Part shown: positions 1 through 12,111 of the stretch, piece by piece
Numbering within the stretch: the stretch's first letter is position 1
Layout: every line of letters begins with the position of its first letter
Source: Sanghuangporus weigelae
Lineage: Eukaryota > Basidiomycota > Agaricomycetes > Hymenochaetales > Hymenochaetaceae
Assembly (NCBI GenBank): GCA_033182465.1
Contig: CP137322.1
Coordinates: 1,612,001-1,676,000 of the forward strand
DNA length: 64,000 nucleotides
Reading direction: 5' to 3'
Position numbers and translations under genes: made by a program
The notes under the pieces: generated by a model
What the model saw: the letters and a program-made list of their open reading frames with translations, nothing else
What the model was told of the DNA's origin: nothing
The model's database searches: none

Positions 1-1388
1 CCCTCGCCGACGCCTCCTACAGCTTACCAAGCAGTCCCCCATTGTCTAGGGAGCTATATATTGTCATATGTGCTTACATGCCTCATTACGATGTATCTGC
101 CACCAGTCCGGCAGTCCCCCACAGCACTGCCGCTCCGGCCACTCATATTAGCCACTAGGGATCGCCCACACTCTGTATTGAGTGCCGCCGATGCATCGGA
201 CACCTCAGGGACATCGGCTGATGCGCCCTTTGTCTCATATACGCGATATCAGCCTCCGATCATCGGTTCCGAGGTTTCCCGACTTCCCCCTGACGCGGCG
301 GCCCCCATTAGACCATGTATGGAAGGTAGGCATGTGGTACATCAGCGTGCCAAGCCACCGACTCGCGCCGCCAAGCCCAACTCCGCCGGCGCCTGTATTA
401 TTGCAGATACTCGATATTCCATGCTATTGGATGCCTCCCTCACGTTGCCGCTCTCAGATTTCACCTGGGCGCTCTGGCAGCGGCCCTTGGCGACCCAGAT
501 GACTCAGGAGATGTTGTCAGACAGTAGGATGTGTCGGCGACAGCAGTAGAGTATATATAGAGCTTATACTAGCTTGTAGACGAAAGGATTCCAAGCCTAG
601 CAAGGATTCCAAGCCTAGCAAGGATTCCAAGCCTAGCAAGGATTCCAAGAGCATGTACCAGACCGAGCGCCAGAGTTCGAGATATCCCTCACTCTGAGTC
701 TCCCCTCATGTACTGAGCCTCCCCCTTGACTATATACTATCCTTGACATCTCCTCTTGTTTGACTCCACATTCTACTTGCCTTCGCCGCCTCCGGTACGC
801 CTCTGCCGCTCTGACGTTCAGTGATCCGGCGCCCCTCTATTCGACGTCAGCGACCCTTCGGCGACCCAGGCTTCTCATCAGACTCCCCTTCGGCGTCCTT
901 TCCAGCCTTTCACTCCAGTTTATCCCATATATTGATCTTATACGGTCTTTTCCTTTCATCTATCGCGTTTACGCTACTGTGGCGGATTCCTGCGGCCTCC
1001 CCCTCAGTCCGGCACCCCTCTATTCGACGTCGGCGGCCATCCGACGACCCAGGCATCCTATCAGACGACCCAGCGGCGCCTTCTCCAGCCACTCACTCCA
1101 TTTTATCCTTTATATTCATCTTATACGCTTCATACCTTCCTGTGGCTGAGTTTATACCACGTCGGCAGCCTCTTGTGATCCCCCCTTTTGAGCGGCGGCC
1201 CTGTTATCCTATTCCCTTTATCCAGCGGCATCCTTAGACCCATCCATTACGTCTCCGACGGTTCCTGGCACCTGCCGGGTAGTAGGTCTTTGAGAGTCTG
1301 ATAGCGTTGGCATCCCATTTTTGGAGGTCCCTTCATACATTCAGCACCCTTAGTAGGACGGACATCTGTAGCACCTTCAGATACAACA
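1..1388 (-). mobile_element. LTR-like repeat copy A (cut by window edge)
   Basis: Reverse-complement copy of the repeat at 1899-3704; the first 120 bases match the complement of about 3185-3305 without a visible difference, so A and B are recent relatives. The inner edge lies near 1388, where the TGT/ACA-type end is reached, though similarity continues about 20 bases further. It has a TATA-like stretch (about 548-556) and a run of three and a half 18-bp direct repeats (588-650). Long, non-coding, TG...CA bounded and with a TATA box fits a long terminal repeat of an LTR retrotransposon fossil; the family (Ty3 or Ty1 type) cannot be told because no interior coding part is recognisable. Short open frames on both strands look like chance. 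Confidence 0.5.
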
Positions 1389-1898
1389 CCGCCGACCGAC
1401 AGCGGTGTGAAACGCTGATGAAAAGGCCTAGGGTCCCTTCAGGAGTCTGGGTCCAGGCTTCGGAGTGCCGATATCCGCTCGGGTGACTGGGGCGGAGGTC
1501 GGCGAATGGTAGTGTGACAAAGTATGGACAATGAAATATGGTGTGGCGCCTATCGCGCAGTATTAGTGGGTCTTCGGGGTCTCGGAATGTGACATATGTG
1601 CAATGGAAGGTGAAATGGGGTGAGCCAAGATATGTATGAAGTCTCGGGCGCGTCCTAAGGTATGGCAGAGCGCTCGGAAGGATTGAATCGAGTCGTATAC
1701 ACCCTTTGTGACTGTTGGAGTCACTCGGGCAGCTGATACACCAGTGTGTTGGACACTGGTGAAGTATGTACAATACTCGACCGCTGACGCCCAGAATAGC
1801 AGTGTGCGCTACAACGCGGGCGCGGCATCCGCTCCGCTACTAGGATATGCGGGCGTGGCATCCACCCCGCTACCGAGATACGCGGTGTCGGTCGGCGG
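1389..1898. other. spacer between inverted repeat copies
   Basis: About 0.5 kb of unique-looking sequence between the two opposed repeat copies. It has an 8-bp hairpin (CACCAGTG...CACTGGTG near 1738-1760) and two imperfect direct repeats around 1815-1875 containing GCGGGCG.GGCATCC. A similar GCGGGCACGACATCC motif follows the end of copy B at 3705. No gene is recognised. Confidence 0.45.
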
Positions 1899-3704
1899 TG
1901 TCGTATCTGAAGGTGCTACAGATGTCCGTCCTACTAAGGGTGCTGAATGTATGAAGGGACCTCCAAAAATGGGATGCCGACGCTATCAGACTCTCAAAGA
2001 CCTACTACCCGGCAGGTGCCAGGAACCGTCGGAGACGTAATGGATGGGTCTAGGGATGCCGCTGGATAAAAGGGAATAGGATAACAGGACCGCCGCTTGA
2101 GGGGGGGGATCACAGGGGGCTGCCGACGTAGCGTAAACACAATAGATGGAGAGAAAGGACCGTATAAGATGAATATATGGACTAAGCTGGAGTGAAAGGC
2201 TGGAAAGGGCGCTGCAGGGGTGTATGATAGGAAGGCTGGGTCGCCAGGTGGCCGCCGACGTCGAATAGAGGGGTGCCGGATTGAGGGGGAGGCTGCACAA
2301 ATCTGCCGAAGTAGCGTAAACGCGATAGATGAAAGGAAAAGACCATATAAGATCAATAGATGGGATAAACTGGAGTGAAAGGCTGGAAAGGACGCCGAAG
2401 GGGAGTCTGATAAGAAGCCTGGGTCGCCGAAGGGTCGCCGATGTCAAATAGAGGGGCGCCGGACAGGTATAAAGTGTGGGGAGGAGGCTCAGGGTTAAAT
2501 CCCAAGCCCTACTCACTCACTGAACGTCAGAGTGGCAGAGGCGTACCGGAGGCGGCGAAGGCAAGTAGAATGTGGAGTCAAACAAGAGGAGATGTCAAGG
2601 ATAGTATATAGTCAAGGGGGAGGCTCAGTACATGAGGGGAGACTCAGAGTGAGGGATATCTCGAACTCTGGCGCTCGGTCTGGTACATGCTCTTGGAATC
2701 CTTGCTAGGCTTGGAATCCTGTCGTCTACAAGCTAGTATAAGCTCTATATATACTCTACTGCTGTCGCCGACACATCCTACTGTCTGACAACATCTCCTG
2801 AGTCATCTGGGTCGCCAAGGGCCGCTGCCGGAGCGCCCAGGTGAAATCTGAGAGCAGCAACGTGAGGGGGGCATCCAATCACATGAAATATTGAGTATCT
2901 GCAATAACACGGGCGCCGGCGGAGTTGGGCTTGGCGGCGCGAGTCGGTGGCTTGGCATGCCGATGTACCACATGCCTACCTTCCATACATGGTCTAATGG
3001 GGGCCGCCGCATCGGGGGGAAGTCGGGAAACATTGGAACCGATGATTGGAGGCTGATATCGCGTATATGAGACAAAGGGCGCATCAGCCGATGTCCCTGA
3101 GGTGTCCGATGCATCGGCGGCACTCAATACAGAGTGTGGGCGATCCCTAGTGGCTAATATGAGTGGCCGGAGCGGCAGTGCTGTGGGGGACTGCCGGACT
3201 GGTGGCAGATACATCGTAATGAGGCATGTAAGCACATATGACAATATATAGCTCCCTAGACAATGGGGGACTGCTTGGTAAGCTGTAGGAGGCGTCGGCG
3301 AGGGTACCTGAGGATGTCTGAGTGTCCGCCGCATTGATCGGCGCCAAGGGGGGCCGACTCGGAGGCATCCAGAGTCGCCGCACGGCTGTACGTATGGTAA
3401 ATCATAAGATCGGCGGCATGTAGTCACTGAGGGATGTGTCCTATAGTGCCTGGTGCTGGGTAGGAGCTGTCGGCGGACCTGTCTGAGTGTCGGGGAGCCA
3501 TCGGCGGATCGATTTGGGTCATAGGAGGGCGCTGCAGTACAGTACGTGTGCTGGAATCAATGGATACGTGCTCAAATGATGTCCTGAGTGCAATAGGAGT
3601 GTGCCCTCACACTCTCAGGTGTCGGCAGTGCTGGGATATGGTATCTGCAGTAAGAGGGAGCCATAGTATGAGTGTACTGGCACAGGAGGAGCCAGTGCGC
3701 TACA
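1899..3704 (+). mobile_element. LTR-like repeat copy B
   Basis: About 1.8 kb, starts TGTCGTATCTGAAGG and ends GCGCTACA, a TG...CA boundary. The ends are uncertain by about 30 bases because flanks of A, B and C resemble each other; a 4-bp GCGG on both sides could be a target duplication. TATA-like motifs lie at about 2467 (TATAAAG) and 2746 (TATATATA). Copy A is its near-identical inverse and copy C (4061-5836) is a more diverged direct copy. It reads as a solo or orphan long terminal repeat of an LTR retrotransposon; a non-autonomous derivative or an unclassified repeat is the alternative. Confidence 0.5.
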
Positions 3705-4060
3705 GCGGGCACGACATCCACCCGCCGACATTTGTTTCCCACCTCTCAACCCACCCAACCCATGGCACATCGAAGGAGGAAGGTGCGTTCCATGTCTTGT
3801 TTTGCCTTGCCCCCCTAAAATCGGGCTCTATAGACCCTATTAAGGGTATGGCTGTTCAGCATACGAGGAATAAAAGGAAACTGGAAGAGGCTGAGGGTTA
3901 TCCTCCTGATCAAATAATGGTTCTCACAGATGTGCTATGCGATGTCGTTCATTGGCTTTCTCAGCATGTAACTTGTCTTGATAAGCGTTGTGATGGCGTA
4001 GCGAGTACTGTGGATGATCAACGTGCAAAGTTGAAAGACCATTCCGCTGTAGTGGGTGGT
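3705..4060. other. segment between direct LTR-like copies
   Basis: Between direct copies B and C. A short open stretch on the plus strand (about 3849-4072) has ordinary amino acid composition, but I cannot place it in any family. Its position between two same-orientation LTR-like copies means it could be a scrap of element interior or unrelated host DNA. No function is assigned. Confidence 0.35.
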
Positions 4061-5836
4061 GTGTGTCTCTGAAGGCGCTACCAATGTCCGTCCTACTAAG
4101 GGTGCTGAATGTATGAAGAAACCTCCAAAAACGGGATGCCGACGCTATCAGACTCTAAATCCCCACTACCCAGCAGATGCCAGGGACTGTCAGAGACGTG
4201 ATGGATGGGTCTAGGGATGCCGAAGTATGAAAGGGATAAGCTAATAGGGCCGCCGCTCAAGAGGGGGGATCACAGGAGGCTGCCGACGTGGTGGAAACTT
4301 GGACACAGAGTTGGCAGGAGCGTATAAGATGAATATAAGGGCTGAACTGGAGCAAGTGGGTGGAGAAGGCGCCGCTGGGTCATCTGGTATGATGCCTGTA
4401 TTGCTGGATAGCCGCCGATGTCAAATAGGGCAAGCAGGAATGAGGGGGAGGCTGCACGAATCCACCGAAGTAGCGTAAACACAATAGACGAAAGGAAAAG
4501 ACCGTATAAGATCAATATATGGAATAAACTGGAGTGAAAGGCTGGAAAGGGTGCCGCAGAGGAGTCTGATAGGAAGCCTGGGTCGCCGAAGGGTCGCCGA
4601 CATCAGATAGAGGGGTGCCGACGAGGTACAAGAGGGGTGGAGGAAGCTCAGGGTTAAATCCCGAGCTTCTACACACTCGCTGAATATCAGAGCGGCCGAG
4701 GCATATCAGAGGCGGCGAAGGCAGGTAGAACAATGAATCAAGCAAGAGGAGGTGTCAAGGATAATATAAAGTCAAGGGGGAGGCTCAGAGTGAGGGATAT
4801 CTCGAACTCCGGCGCTCGGTCTGGTACATGCTCTCTAAGATGATCGTCTCTTCCTTCTACCAACCTAATATAAGCTCTATATATACTCTGCTGCTGTCGC
4901 CAACATGTCCTACTGTCTGACAACATCTCCTGAGTCATCTGGGTTGCCAAGGGCCACTGCCGGAGCACCCAGGTGAAATCTGAGAGCGGCAATGTGAGGG
5001 GGGCACCTAATAGCATGAAATATCGAGTATCTGCAATAATACAGGCGCCAGCGGAGTTGGGCTCGGCGGCGCGAGTCGGGGGCTTGGCACGCCGATGTAC
5101 CACATGCCTACCTTCCATACATGGTCTAATGGGGGCCGCCGCATCAGGGGGAAGTCGGGAAACGTCGGAGCCGATGATCGGAGGCTAATATTGCATATAT
5201 GAGACAAGGGGCGCATCAGTCAGTGTTCCTGAGGTGTCCAATGCATCGGCGGCACTCAATACAGAGTGTGGGCGATCCCTAGTGACTAATATGAGTGGCT
5301 GGAGCAGCGATGCTGCGGGGGACTGCTGGATCGGCACCAGATACGTCGTAACTAGGCATGTAAGCACATAAGACAATATATAGCTCCCTAGGCAATGGGG
5401 GACTGCTTGGTAAGCTGTAGGAGGCATTGGCGAAGGTACCTGAGGATGTCTGAGTGTCCGATGCATTGATCGGCGCCATGGGGGGCCGACTCGGAGGCAT
5501 CTAGAGTTGCCACAAGGCTGTATGTATGGTAAATTATAAGATCGGCAGCCTGTAGTCACTCAGGGATGTGTCCTATAGTGCCTGGTGCTGGGTAGGAGTC
5601 GTCGGCAGACCTGTCTGAGTGTAGGAGAGCCATCGGCGGATTGATCTGGGCCTTAGGAGGGCGCCGCAGTACAGTACATGTGCTGGAATCGGTGGAAACA
5701 TACTCAAATGGTGTCTCGAGTGCAGTAGGAGTATGCCCTCACACTCTGAGGTGTAGGCGGCACTGGGATATGGTATCTGCAGTGGGAGGGAGTCATAGTA
5801 TGAGTGTACTGGCACAGGAGGGGCCAGTGCACTACA
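4061..5836 (+). mobile_element. LTR-like repeat copy C
   Basis: Direct copy of the 1899-3704 repeat, about 1.78 kb, beginning near TGTGTCTCTGAAGG and ending GTGCACTACA. It is visibly more diverged from B than A is, so it is probably older. It keeps the TATATATA motif (about 4880) but lacks the 18-bp direct repeats that lie just downstream in A and B. Treated as a fossil LTR; no coding part is recognised. Confidence 0.5.
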
Positions 5837-7421
5837 CCACGACGGTGAAAAAGGGTATCTCCGAGTTTGCGATTGAAAGGATCCACACAAAATCTCACAT
5901 CAGGATCGATGCGATCAACAGATCTACATGATCAGCTTCCCAAATGCGACCAGTAACCAAGCCAGCTATCACGGGCCCAAGCGATCGAGCGGCCTAGGCA
6001 ACAGTAACCCGTTACCACCCGAGTGCTAGAAGCACCGAAGCGGATACGTAATCCCGCTAACAGCTAACACCGCCGACCGCCTATTACCGTGGACTACCAC
6101 TCTAACGCCACCGACCAAGCAACCAGAGCGACCTCGATCAAAAGAAGCGATCAAACTTCTTAGAAGTCCAGAAGCACAACTACTAAAGCCTAAACGCTAA
6201 AAGGCTAAAGGCTAATAAGGTTTATGGAGACCTCACTAGCATTCCAGCACTGTCAAGTCTGTGCACGAGTTTACATGGTCCTTTATGAAGTATACTACAT
6301 AGTATGCATGGCAACAGTGGGCACGCGTAACTGTCACATCGAAACCGAGCGACACCTTCAAGATACAATGCATTCCAATCCACCAAACCCAGTAGTACCC
6401 AAGAAACGAGAGGAACTCACGATCACAACTCGAACCCCTCGAACTGCGAACCCGATAACCTGGAGAATGATTGGATGGTATAGACCAGAGTTGCACACAC
6501 CATGTCCAGCATCTACGATACAGGCAAACCTTTATTTATCAAGAGATGCGAACCTGGAGACCAAGCAATTACAACTCCTTATACAACGAAGGATATGGCG
6601 CTACATTCGAGATATACGATACGAAGGCAAAGCATGGCTAGTCACCAGAACCCAGCAGAACCCGCCAGCAGAGCTTATGCAGTTCATGATATGCCTTGGA
6701 CCATACTCTACACCAACCCGACACCTTAACACTGACGTGCGAGTTATGCTTACCCTCGCTGGACCTCGAGATGAATTTCGAAGAATCACATACGGAGCAG
6801 CCTACATCGCTCCAAGAGCCAAGATGCCACTCAACGACGGCAATGACATCGTTATGGAGTACTGACAGTGGAGCATTCCATATCGGAGCACCACCTCTAT
6901 TGTCTCAGTCAGCAACTCCACAGAATACTGTCATAGTGGAGACGATCTTATAAAGATTGGAGCAAAGTGGAGCGAAGCGCAGCAGGATGACAAAGGAACA
7001 GATGTAAAGGTGGAGAAAAGTGGAGTAAAGTGGAGACAGGATGAGTAAGAAATAGGACGGAAAATGGAATATCTGGGAGCATAAATAGTTGTAGGATTAG
7101 GCCCTCATTTCCCCATCTTTCGATCCTCTTAACACACTGGTGTAAAGCTTGCCCTACAGCGAGCTATTACTGTGTGCTTTGTACTATCACGCCTCTTGGA
7201 AATCCCAATCTGCTTTACTATCACCTTGTATCTGAAAGCATCCATAACTCGGACCGCGACTAGGAAGGCTAGTAAGGGACCGTGTGGTACAGCCAGACGT
7301 GGGTAGATAAGATCACCTCTGCACAACACACCGCTGCTTAGGCAAAAGGATCGAACCGGTGTAACCCCGGGCCTACTCCCTAACAGCGATAGCACTCTCC
7401 GAGACTGTGGAGCATGTGAGG
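5837..7421. other. accessory region, no recognised gene
   Basis: About 1.6 kb after copy C. The longest open stretch is 6224-6865 on the plus strand (ATG start, 213 codons), overlapped by shorter open stretches in the other plus frames. Its product has no signal peptide, repeat or motif that I recognise and may be chance or a scrap of an old mobile element. Around 6960-7030 there is a local run of imperfect GTGGAG/AAGTGGAG repeats. I see no tRNA or other RNA gene. Confidence 0.35.
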
Positions 7422-8877
7422 ATGCTCAAGGCTTCTTCTTTAGGGGTAAATGACTCGTTCACAATTAGACACACCTTTCCTACCTTACTTAATAGTCTCT
7501 CTTTCTTTTCAGAATGATGCAGCCATGAAGTTGTTAGATGTTCGACATAGGTATACAATGGCACGATCTGACGTAGTGCGTGGTTTCACGCTCGTCCTTC
7601 CAAAGTTCCTCAACGTGACAGGTTTCCTGAGCAAATTGGAATGGGCGATACCAGTCAATCTATGGCACATGTTTTTATTGAAGCTGACGGAACATTACCG
7701 CCTCCACTTTGACGTTCAATCGAGGCCGAACGGGACGTACCTGTTTCGTCCTTGTCACTCTGTTTTCCACTATCTTCTGGAAGAGGAGCATTATTCACCA
7801 AATGGTCCGTATTTTGCTACTCTTCCGAACACCGCAATTGTTGGAGATTTTCGATTGGAAGCCGATCACCAATGTAACGAAATTGGACGTTTCGGTATGA
7901 AAACTATCGAGGAATTCTTTGGTCGCGTCTTGAAGTTCTTCGCCCCACTCATAATATGGGAATATAGCATAGTTAAGAAGGAAACAGAACAAACGGGCAC
8001 GGAAATTGAATCTCTGCATGCTGTGCTTGCTGAGCAACACAACCTTATTAGAGTACTTTCTCATGGTGGTACAGTGGAAGAAGCGGTATATGCTAGTCAG
8101 CAACACTCTCAGGCGGGCCATACCAGCAGCACATCTAGAGGGACTCCTGCGCCACTGAAGTGCCAAGAGAGAGAAGGTATGGACCCTTCACTTAAGGCAG
8201 GTAGCATTTCACAGCAATTCTGAATCTGAAACACTCTATTTGGACAATCAGATATCGTTGTTGGCATTTTGAACGTCGAATCTTCTGGGATCAAGGTTGA
8301 CAGCAGTCCTCAAATCGAACGTCCCCCGATCAATTCGGCGTTGATAAACCACCTAGAGGGAAACACGGGAGTCTTTGAGAAGGAAATCAAGAAGGCTCTC
8401 GAGAAGCAGCGGAGCTGCACTCATCGGCTTAATGTTCTTCAGCGGTGCCTGCGGGTGCTCGGTGACAAGAAGTTACTGAATCTAGCAATATCTGGATCCT
8501 CACATGTATACGATCTTATAAAAGCGGGCACGCTTGAGGTCAAGCCACCCTTCAAACAGCTGGAAGCTGCGTGGACCACAATCAAGAAGGCTCATACAGG
8601 AGATGTCAACTCGCAGGAAGTTTTCGATTCCAGTAAAGCTTTGCAGGAGACTGAGAAAGTCAAAACTCTTGAAACAAACGAAGATGAAGTCGATGGAGCC
8701 TCGTCCAACACGGAGAAGGAAATCGATAATTTCATCAAAGCGCAGACACGTTACGGAATGAATATGACAAATCTGGACTACCTTATTCTGTTACAATGGA
8801 TGGAGTCAGTTAACCCTGCTCAGATAGATCAGGAGCCAAAGATGATGGACTCAAAGGCAAAGGGGAAGGCAACATGA
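7422..8877 (+). CDS. orphan hypothetical protein, three exons
   Basis: Not recognised. Proposed exons are 7422-7445, 7513-8200 and 8252-8877, with introns of 67 and 51 nt bounded by GT...AG; phases agree and give 445 residues with no stop. The first exon is short (ATG at 7422, MLKASSLG), and a further upstream exon cannot be excluded. The protein is mixed alpha/beta in look for the first ~150 residues and charged and helical afterwards (residues ~250-445, rich in E/K). No signal peptide, membrane segment or catalytic motif is seen. It lies between LTR-like repeats and a minisatellite, a setting typical of lineage-specific genes. The clean splicing across two introns is the main support for a real gene. 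Confidence 0.5.
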
Positions 8878-9424
8878 GCTGGGCAAGGGACCATCCAGCC
8901 TTGCCTCACTCCCACTGTGGGAGGCCGAAAGTACTATGGACCGGACAATCGCTTGCCCTCCACGGACGGAATTATGCCCTCTTCACCTCTCCTTTGTCTA
9001 GTTTGACAGTTGTTACTCGAAAGGATCTCATTTTGTGTTTATTTATTTCGACTCGGTGTAGACTATCAGACCCTCTTAAGCAGCGGCGAAGGCGACGGCG
9101 TTCGACCACAGAGAGGTGTCGGCGGTGTCAAAGATCGGAGAGGTAAGAAGGGATCCAACTCGTGGCTAGACCTCCTGGACAGCTTGGTGCCGTGGGGGAC
9201 AATTTGACCCGGAAGCACTGCTGCCGATCGGGATGCGTGCTCAGTCGTGGGGAGAGCTCAATCGTAAGGGCTATGGTATGATCCGCGTATAAAGGGGACG
9301 CCGCCGATAATGTACGAGACAAAGCCGCCGACAAGTCAAGATGTCGGCGTCGCGAATCAGCAATAGAGCAACGGCGCTGTGGAGTCCTGCGAGTGGCGGC
9401 GATCACTAGTAAAGCAACGGTACC
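8878..9424. other. repeat-like intergenic block, left flank of minisatellite
   Basis: Rich in CGCCGA/GCCGAC words like the LTR-like copies at 1-5.8 kb and carries GTATAAAGGGG near 9288, a TATA-like box. It may be part of another degraded repeat, but I cannot define its ends. No gene is seen. Confidence 0.35.
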
Positions 9425-9971
9425 GCCGATTACCAGGAGAGCGACGGTGTCGCCGATTACCAGGAGAGCGACGGTGTCGCCGATTATCAGGAGAGCGACG
9501 GTGTCGCCGATTACCAGGAGAGCGACGGTGTCGCCGATTACCAGGAGAGCGACGGTGTCGCCGATTACCAGGAGAGCGACGGTGTCGCCGATTACCAGGA
9601 GAGCGACGGTGTCGCCGATTACCAGGAGAGCGACGGTGTCGCCGATTACCAGGAGAGCGACGGTGTCGCCGATTACCAGGAGAGCGACGGTGTCGCCGAT
9701 TACCAGGAGAGCGACGGTGTCGCCGATTACCAGGAGAGCGACGGTGTCGCCGATTACCAGGAGAGCGACGGTGTCGCCGATTACCAGGAGAGCGACGGTG
9801 TCGCCGATTACCAGGAGAGCGACGGTGTCGCCGATTACCAGGAGAGCGACGGTGTCGCCGATTACCAGGAGAGCGACGGTGTCGCCGATTACCAGGAGAG
9901 CGACGGTGTCGCCGATTACCAGGAGAGCGACGGTGTCGCCGATTACCAGGAGAGCGACGGTGTCGCCGATT
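9425..9971. repeat. 27-bp minisatellite, 20 units
   Basis: Tandem array of the unit GCCGATTACCAGGAGAGCGA followed by CGGTGTC (27 bp). Unit starts run from 9425 to 9965 in exact 27-bp steps, so there are 20 complete units and a 7-base partial one. Units are almost identical; a C-to-T change in the third unit is the clearest variant. Because 27 is a multiple of three and the unit lacks stops in several frames, long apparent open frames arise on both strands (9-residue repeats such as VIGDTVALL and RRLPGERRC). These are by-products of the repeat and are not annotated as genes. Confidence 0.95.
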
Positions 9972-11864
9972 GTCAAAAGGGGGATGGCGCTGCCAATTCC
10001 CAGGACCGGGGATAGCTCTGCCGATCACTTGCGCAGTGGCGAGTGAGCACGTGCCCCTGTTATTCCCTTAAATGGGGGCGGCGTCTTGTGTCGGCACACG
10101 ATCTTCGGCGGAGGCGATAGAGAGCAAAAGGGCTAATAGAGACGAGAGGAGTGCACTGAGATCTATTCTGAACTACTGCTTCTGAACACTACATACATGA
10201 GGTCTATATATACTGGGGAATGCTGGGGAAGAGCGTCACAGAGGCGGCGACAGTGACAGCGCGTCACAGACGCGCAATCGGTGCGGACCCGAAGATTGGG
10301 GCGCGCCGCGAAGCTGCCAAGACACGGGCGCGCGCTGATCGGGCTGGCGGTGATTGGCGCGGCGCATCATCATCGGGCGCGCTCGGATCGCTAAGTGGTC
10401 GCACCACACGAATATGAAACGTCAGGGGAGGCAATAATACTAAAAGGGGAATACGCGAGTGGCCGCCGCGTCCGACAATCGGACTCGGCGCACGAAGCAG
10501 CATAGTATGAACATGAAACGTGGTACCTGGGACCTTGTAAAACCACTACCCGACATCGGATAAGCCAATTAACAGGAGCCGACAAATATTCCATCGGCTA
10601 TACGGTTCGATATCCTTCCGCCGCCGTAGCCGATACATCCGCTGCAACGTTCCAGGCGCCCGTGTATCAGAAAGTGCGGCTGGCCAAGCATACTCGGTTT
10701 GGGAAGTCTTCGAAGGACGGGAGGCGGCGGACGTATTGGTTGAGCCGCGAATCAAGGAGCGGCGGTTTGGAAGGTCTTAAGGAGCGGCGGAGGTGTAGCG
10801 GTCGCCGCACGATGGTATACTGTACGGAGTACTGAGAGGCCTGTACCGACGTACCGGTACAGGCAAGTGCAGCGCACTACATCGGTCTTCTTACTTCTTA
10901 TGCGGGCACGTTGATCCCTTTTGTGGCTGTTTGAGTATACCAAGAGCACGCTGCGGTAGGTCACCACACAGTGGCTCCATTTGCCTTGCCTTGTAACGTG
11001 TGTACAGCAGGAATTGCTGTGTCATGCTCTTCTTGTTCCCTCCCTATCTGAATAAGTATTCTGTTCTTCTATATATCATTCTACCTCTGTATTCCCATGT
11101 ATTTTGGCCGTCATATGCAGTTTCAGACCGTATTCTTTTAGTAGCGATGATTTGAGTTCCACCTGCTCTTGTTTGATCGAGAGTTTGCCTTCAGTCATGA
11201 ATTGCTTCTTGTACTTAATATGATCTGTACGTGCAAGCTGTGTACTGAGTGATAACAACAAATTGTAGCTAACTGATCTGTCGTTGAGGCTCCTTAGCCT
11301 GCTTTGACCGCTTTGGCTCGAGATGCAAAGAAGAATATGAAGATGTTGACGGACCTGGCTCCAAAGGCTGCTGCATTTTCTCTTCAGAGCTTCAACTGGA
11401 TGGGATAGGCAGTGAAGGGCAAGTACTGACCTGTTGGTAATTGAAACAATGAGTGCTAGTGCCCTGCGAGGAGGCTGAGGAGAGGGGTTCTGCAAGTGGG
11501 CATGAATGGCTGTTGCCTTACTCTACCATTGAAGGGCCTATCAATATGCCACAAGAACTTGTACACAGATACCTTCTGCACTTGCATGAATTATGCCACC
11601 TGAATTATATTTTTACATGGAGTATTTCATGAGTGGTGATTTTTCAATGGCCTGAGGGATGGTTGTAAGAGATGGGTTGACAAGGTTGTCTGTTTTGTTC
11701 TGTCATGTACACACTATATTTCTCATACATTCTTACACCGTTGGAAGCACATTTTTGAGAACGTTTTTTACATAGCCATATCATATTTTTACATGCAGTA
11801 TTGACTGAGAAATAGAGCACTCAATTCATTTTTGTTGTTCAAGGGCACGACATATGTCAAAAAA
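9972..11864. other. gene-poor region right of minisatellite
   Basis: 9972-10900 is GC-rich and CGCCGA-rich, with a TATATATA motif near 10206 and scattered short open stretches; it resembles degraded repeat DNA. 10950-11864 becomes more AT-rich. A minus-strand open stretch (11076-11495) begins without an ATG and is not called. The words ATATTTTTACATGGAGTAT (about 11607) and ATATTTTTACATGCAGTAT (about 11785) form a dispersed near-identical pair. No RNA gene is seen. Confidence 0.4.
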
Positions 11865-11872
11865 TCACGTGA
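11865..11872. promoter_or_regulatory. TCACGTGA E-box
   Basis: Eight-base palindrome TCACGTGA, extended to ATCACGTGAT, about 240 bp upstream of the ATG at 12112. CACGTG is the core bound by bHLH factors such as fungal Cbf1. The same TCACGTG core occurs upstream of four other genes in this window. Confidence 0.45.
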
Positions 11873-12111
11873 TTTAGGCTTTTCTCATTACTTTTGCAAA
11901 CGGCTGTAATGACTGTAGGGTTACCATCGCGTGACGGTGAGTTCTTTGTAACTTCTCTATCAAGTTCTTCTCCGGAGTCCTACCTACTCTTTCTTGAGCT
12001 GTCTGACTCTTGCTCACTACACCTCATGAACTCACTTACGGCTCGTTACTCTACTAACAATTGCTGAACTTACGTTACATCCTAGCCACGTCGCGGTCTT
12101 TTCCTTATCAG

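Noticed and set aside
1-5836. Short open frames inside the LTR-like copies as genes
   Set aside because: They appear on both strands of all copies and differ between copies; the repeats look non-coding.
6224-6865. 213-codon frame as a possible element protein
   Set aside because: No zinc knuckle, protease, polymerase or integrase motif; overlapped by open stretches in other frames. Kept only as a note.
7340-7430. tRNA-like B box (GGTTCGATCC) on the minus strand
   Set aside because: The only A-box-like sequence is about 14 nt away, far too close, and no cloverleaf stems form.
9128-10071. Overlapping open frames of 217-282 codons on both strands
   Set aside because: All are produced by the 27-bp tandem repeat, which is free of stops; no splice or start context supports a gene.
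11076-11495. 139-codon minus-strand frame
   Set aside because: Begins without ATG and has no recognisable features.
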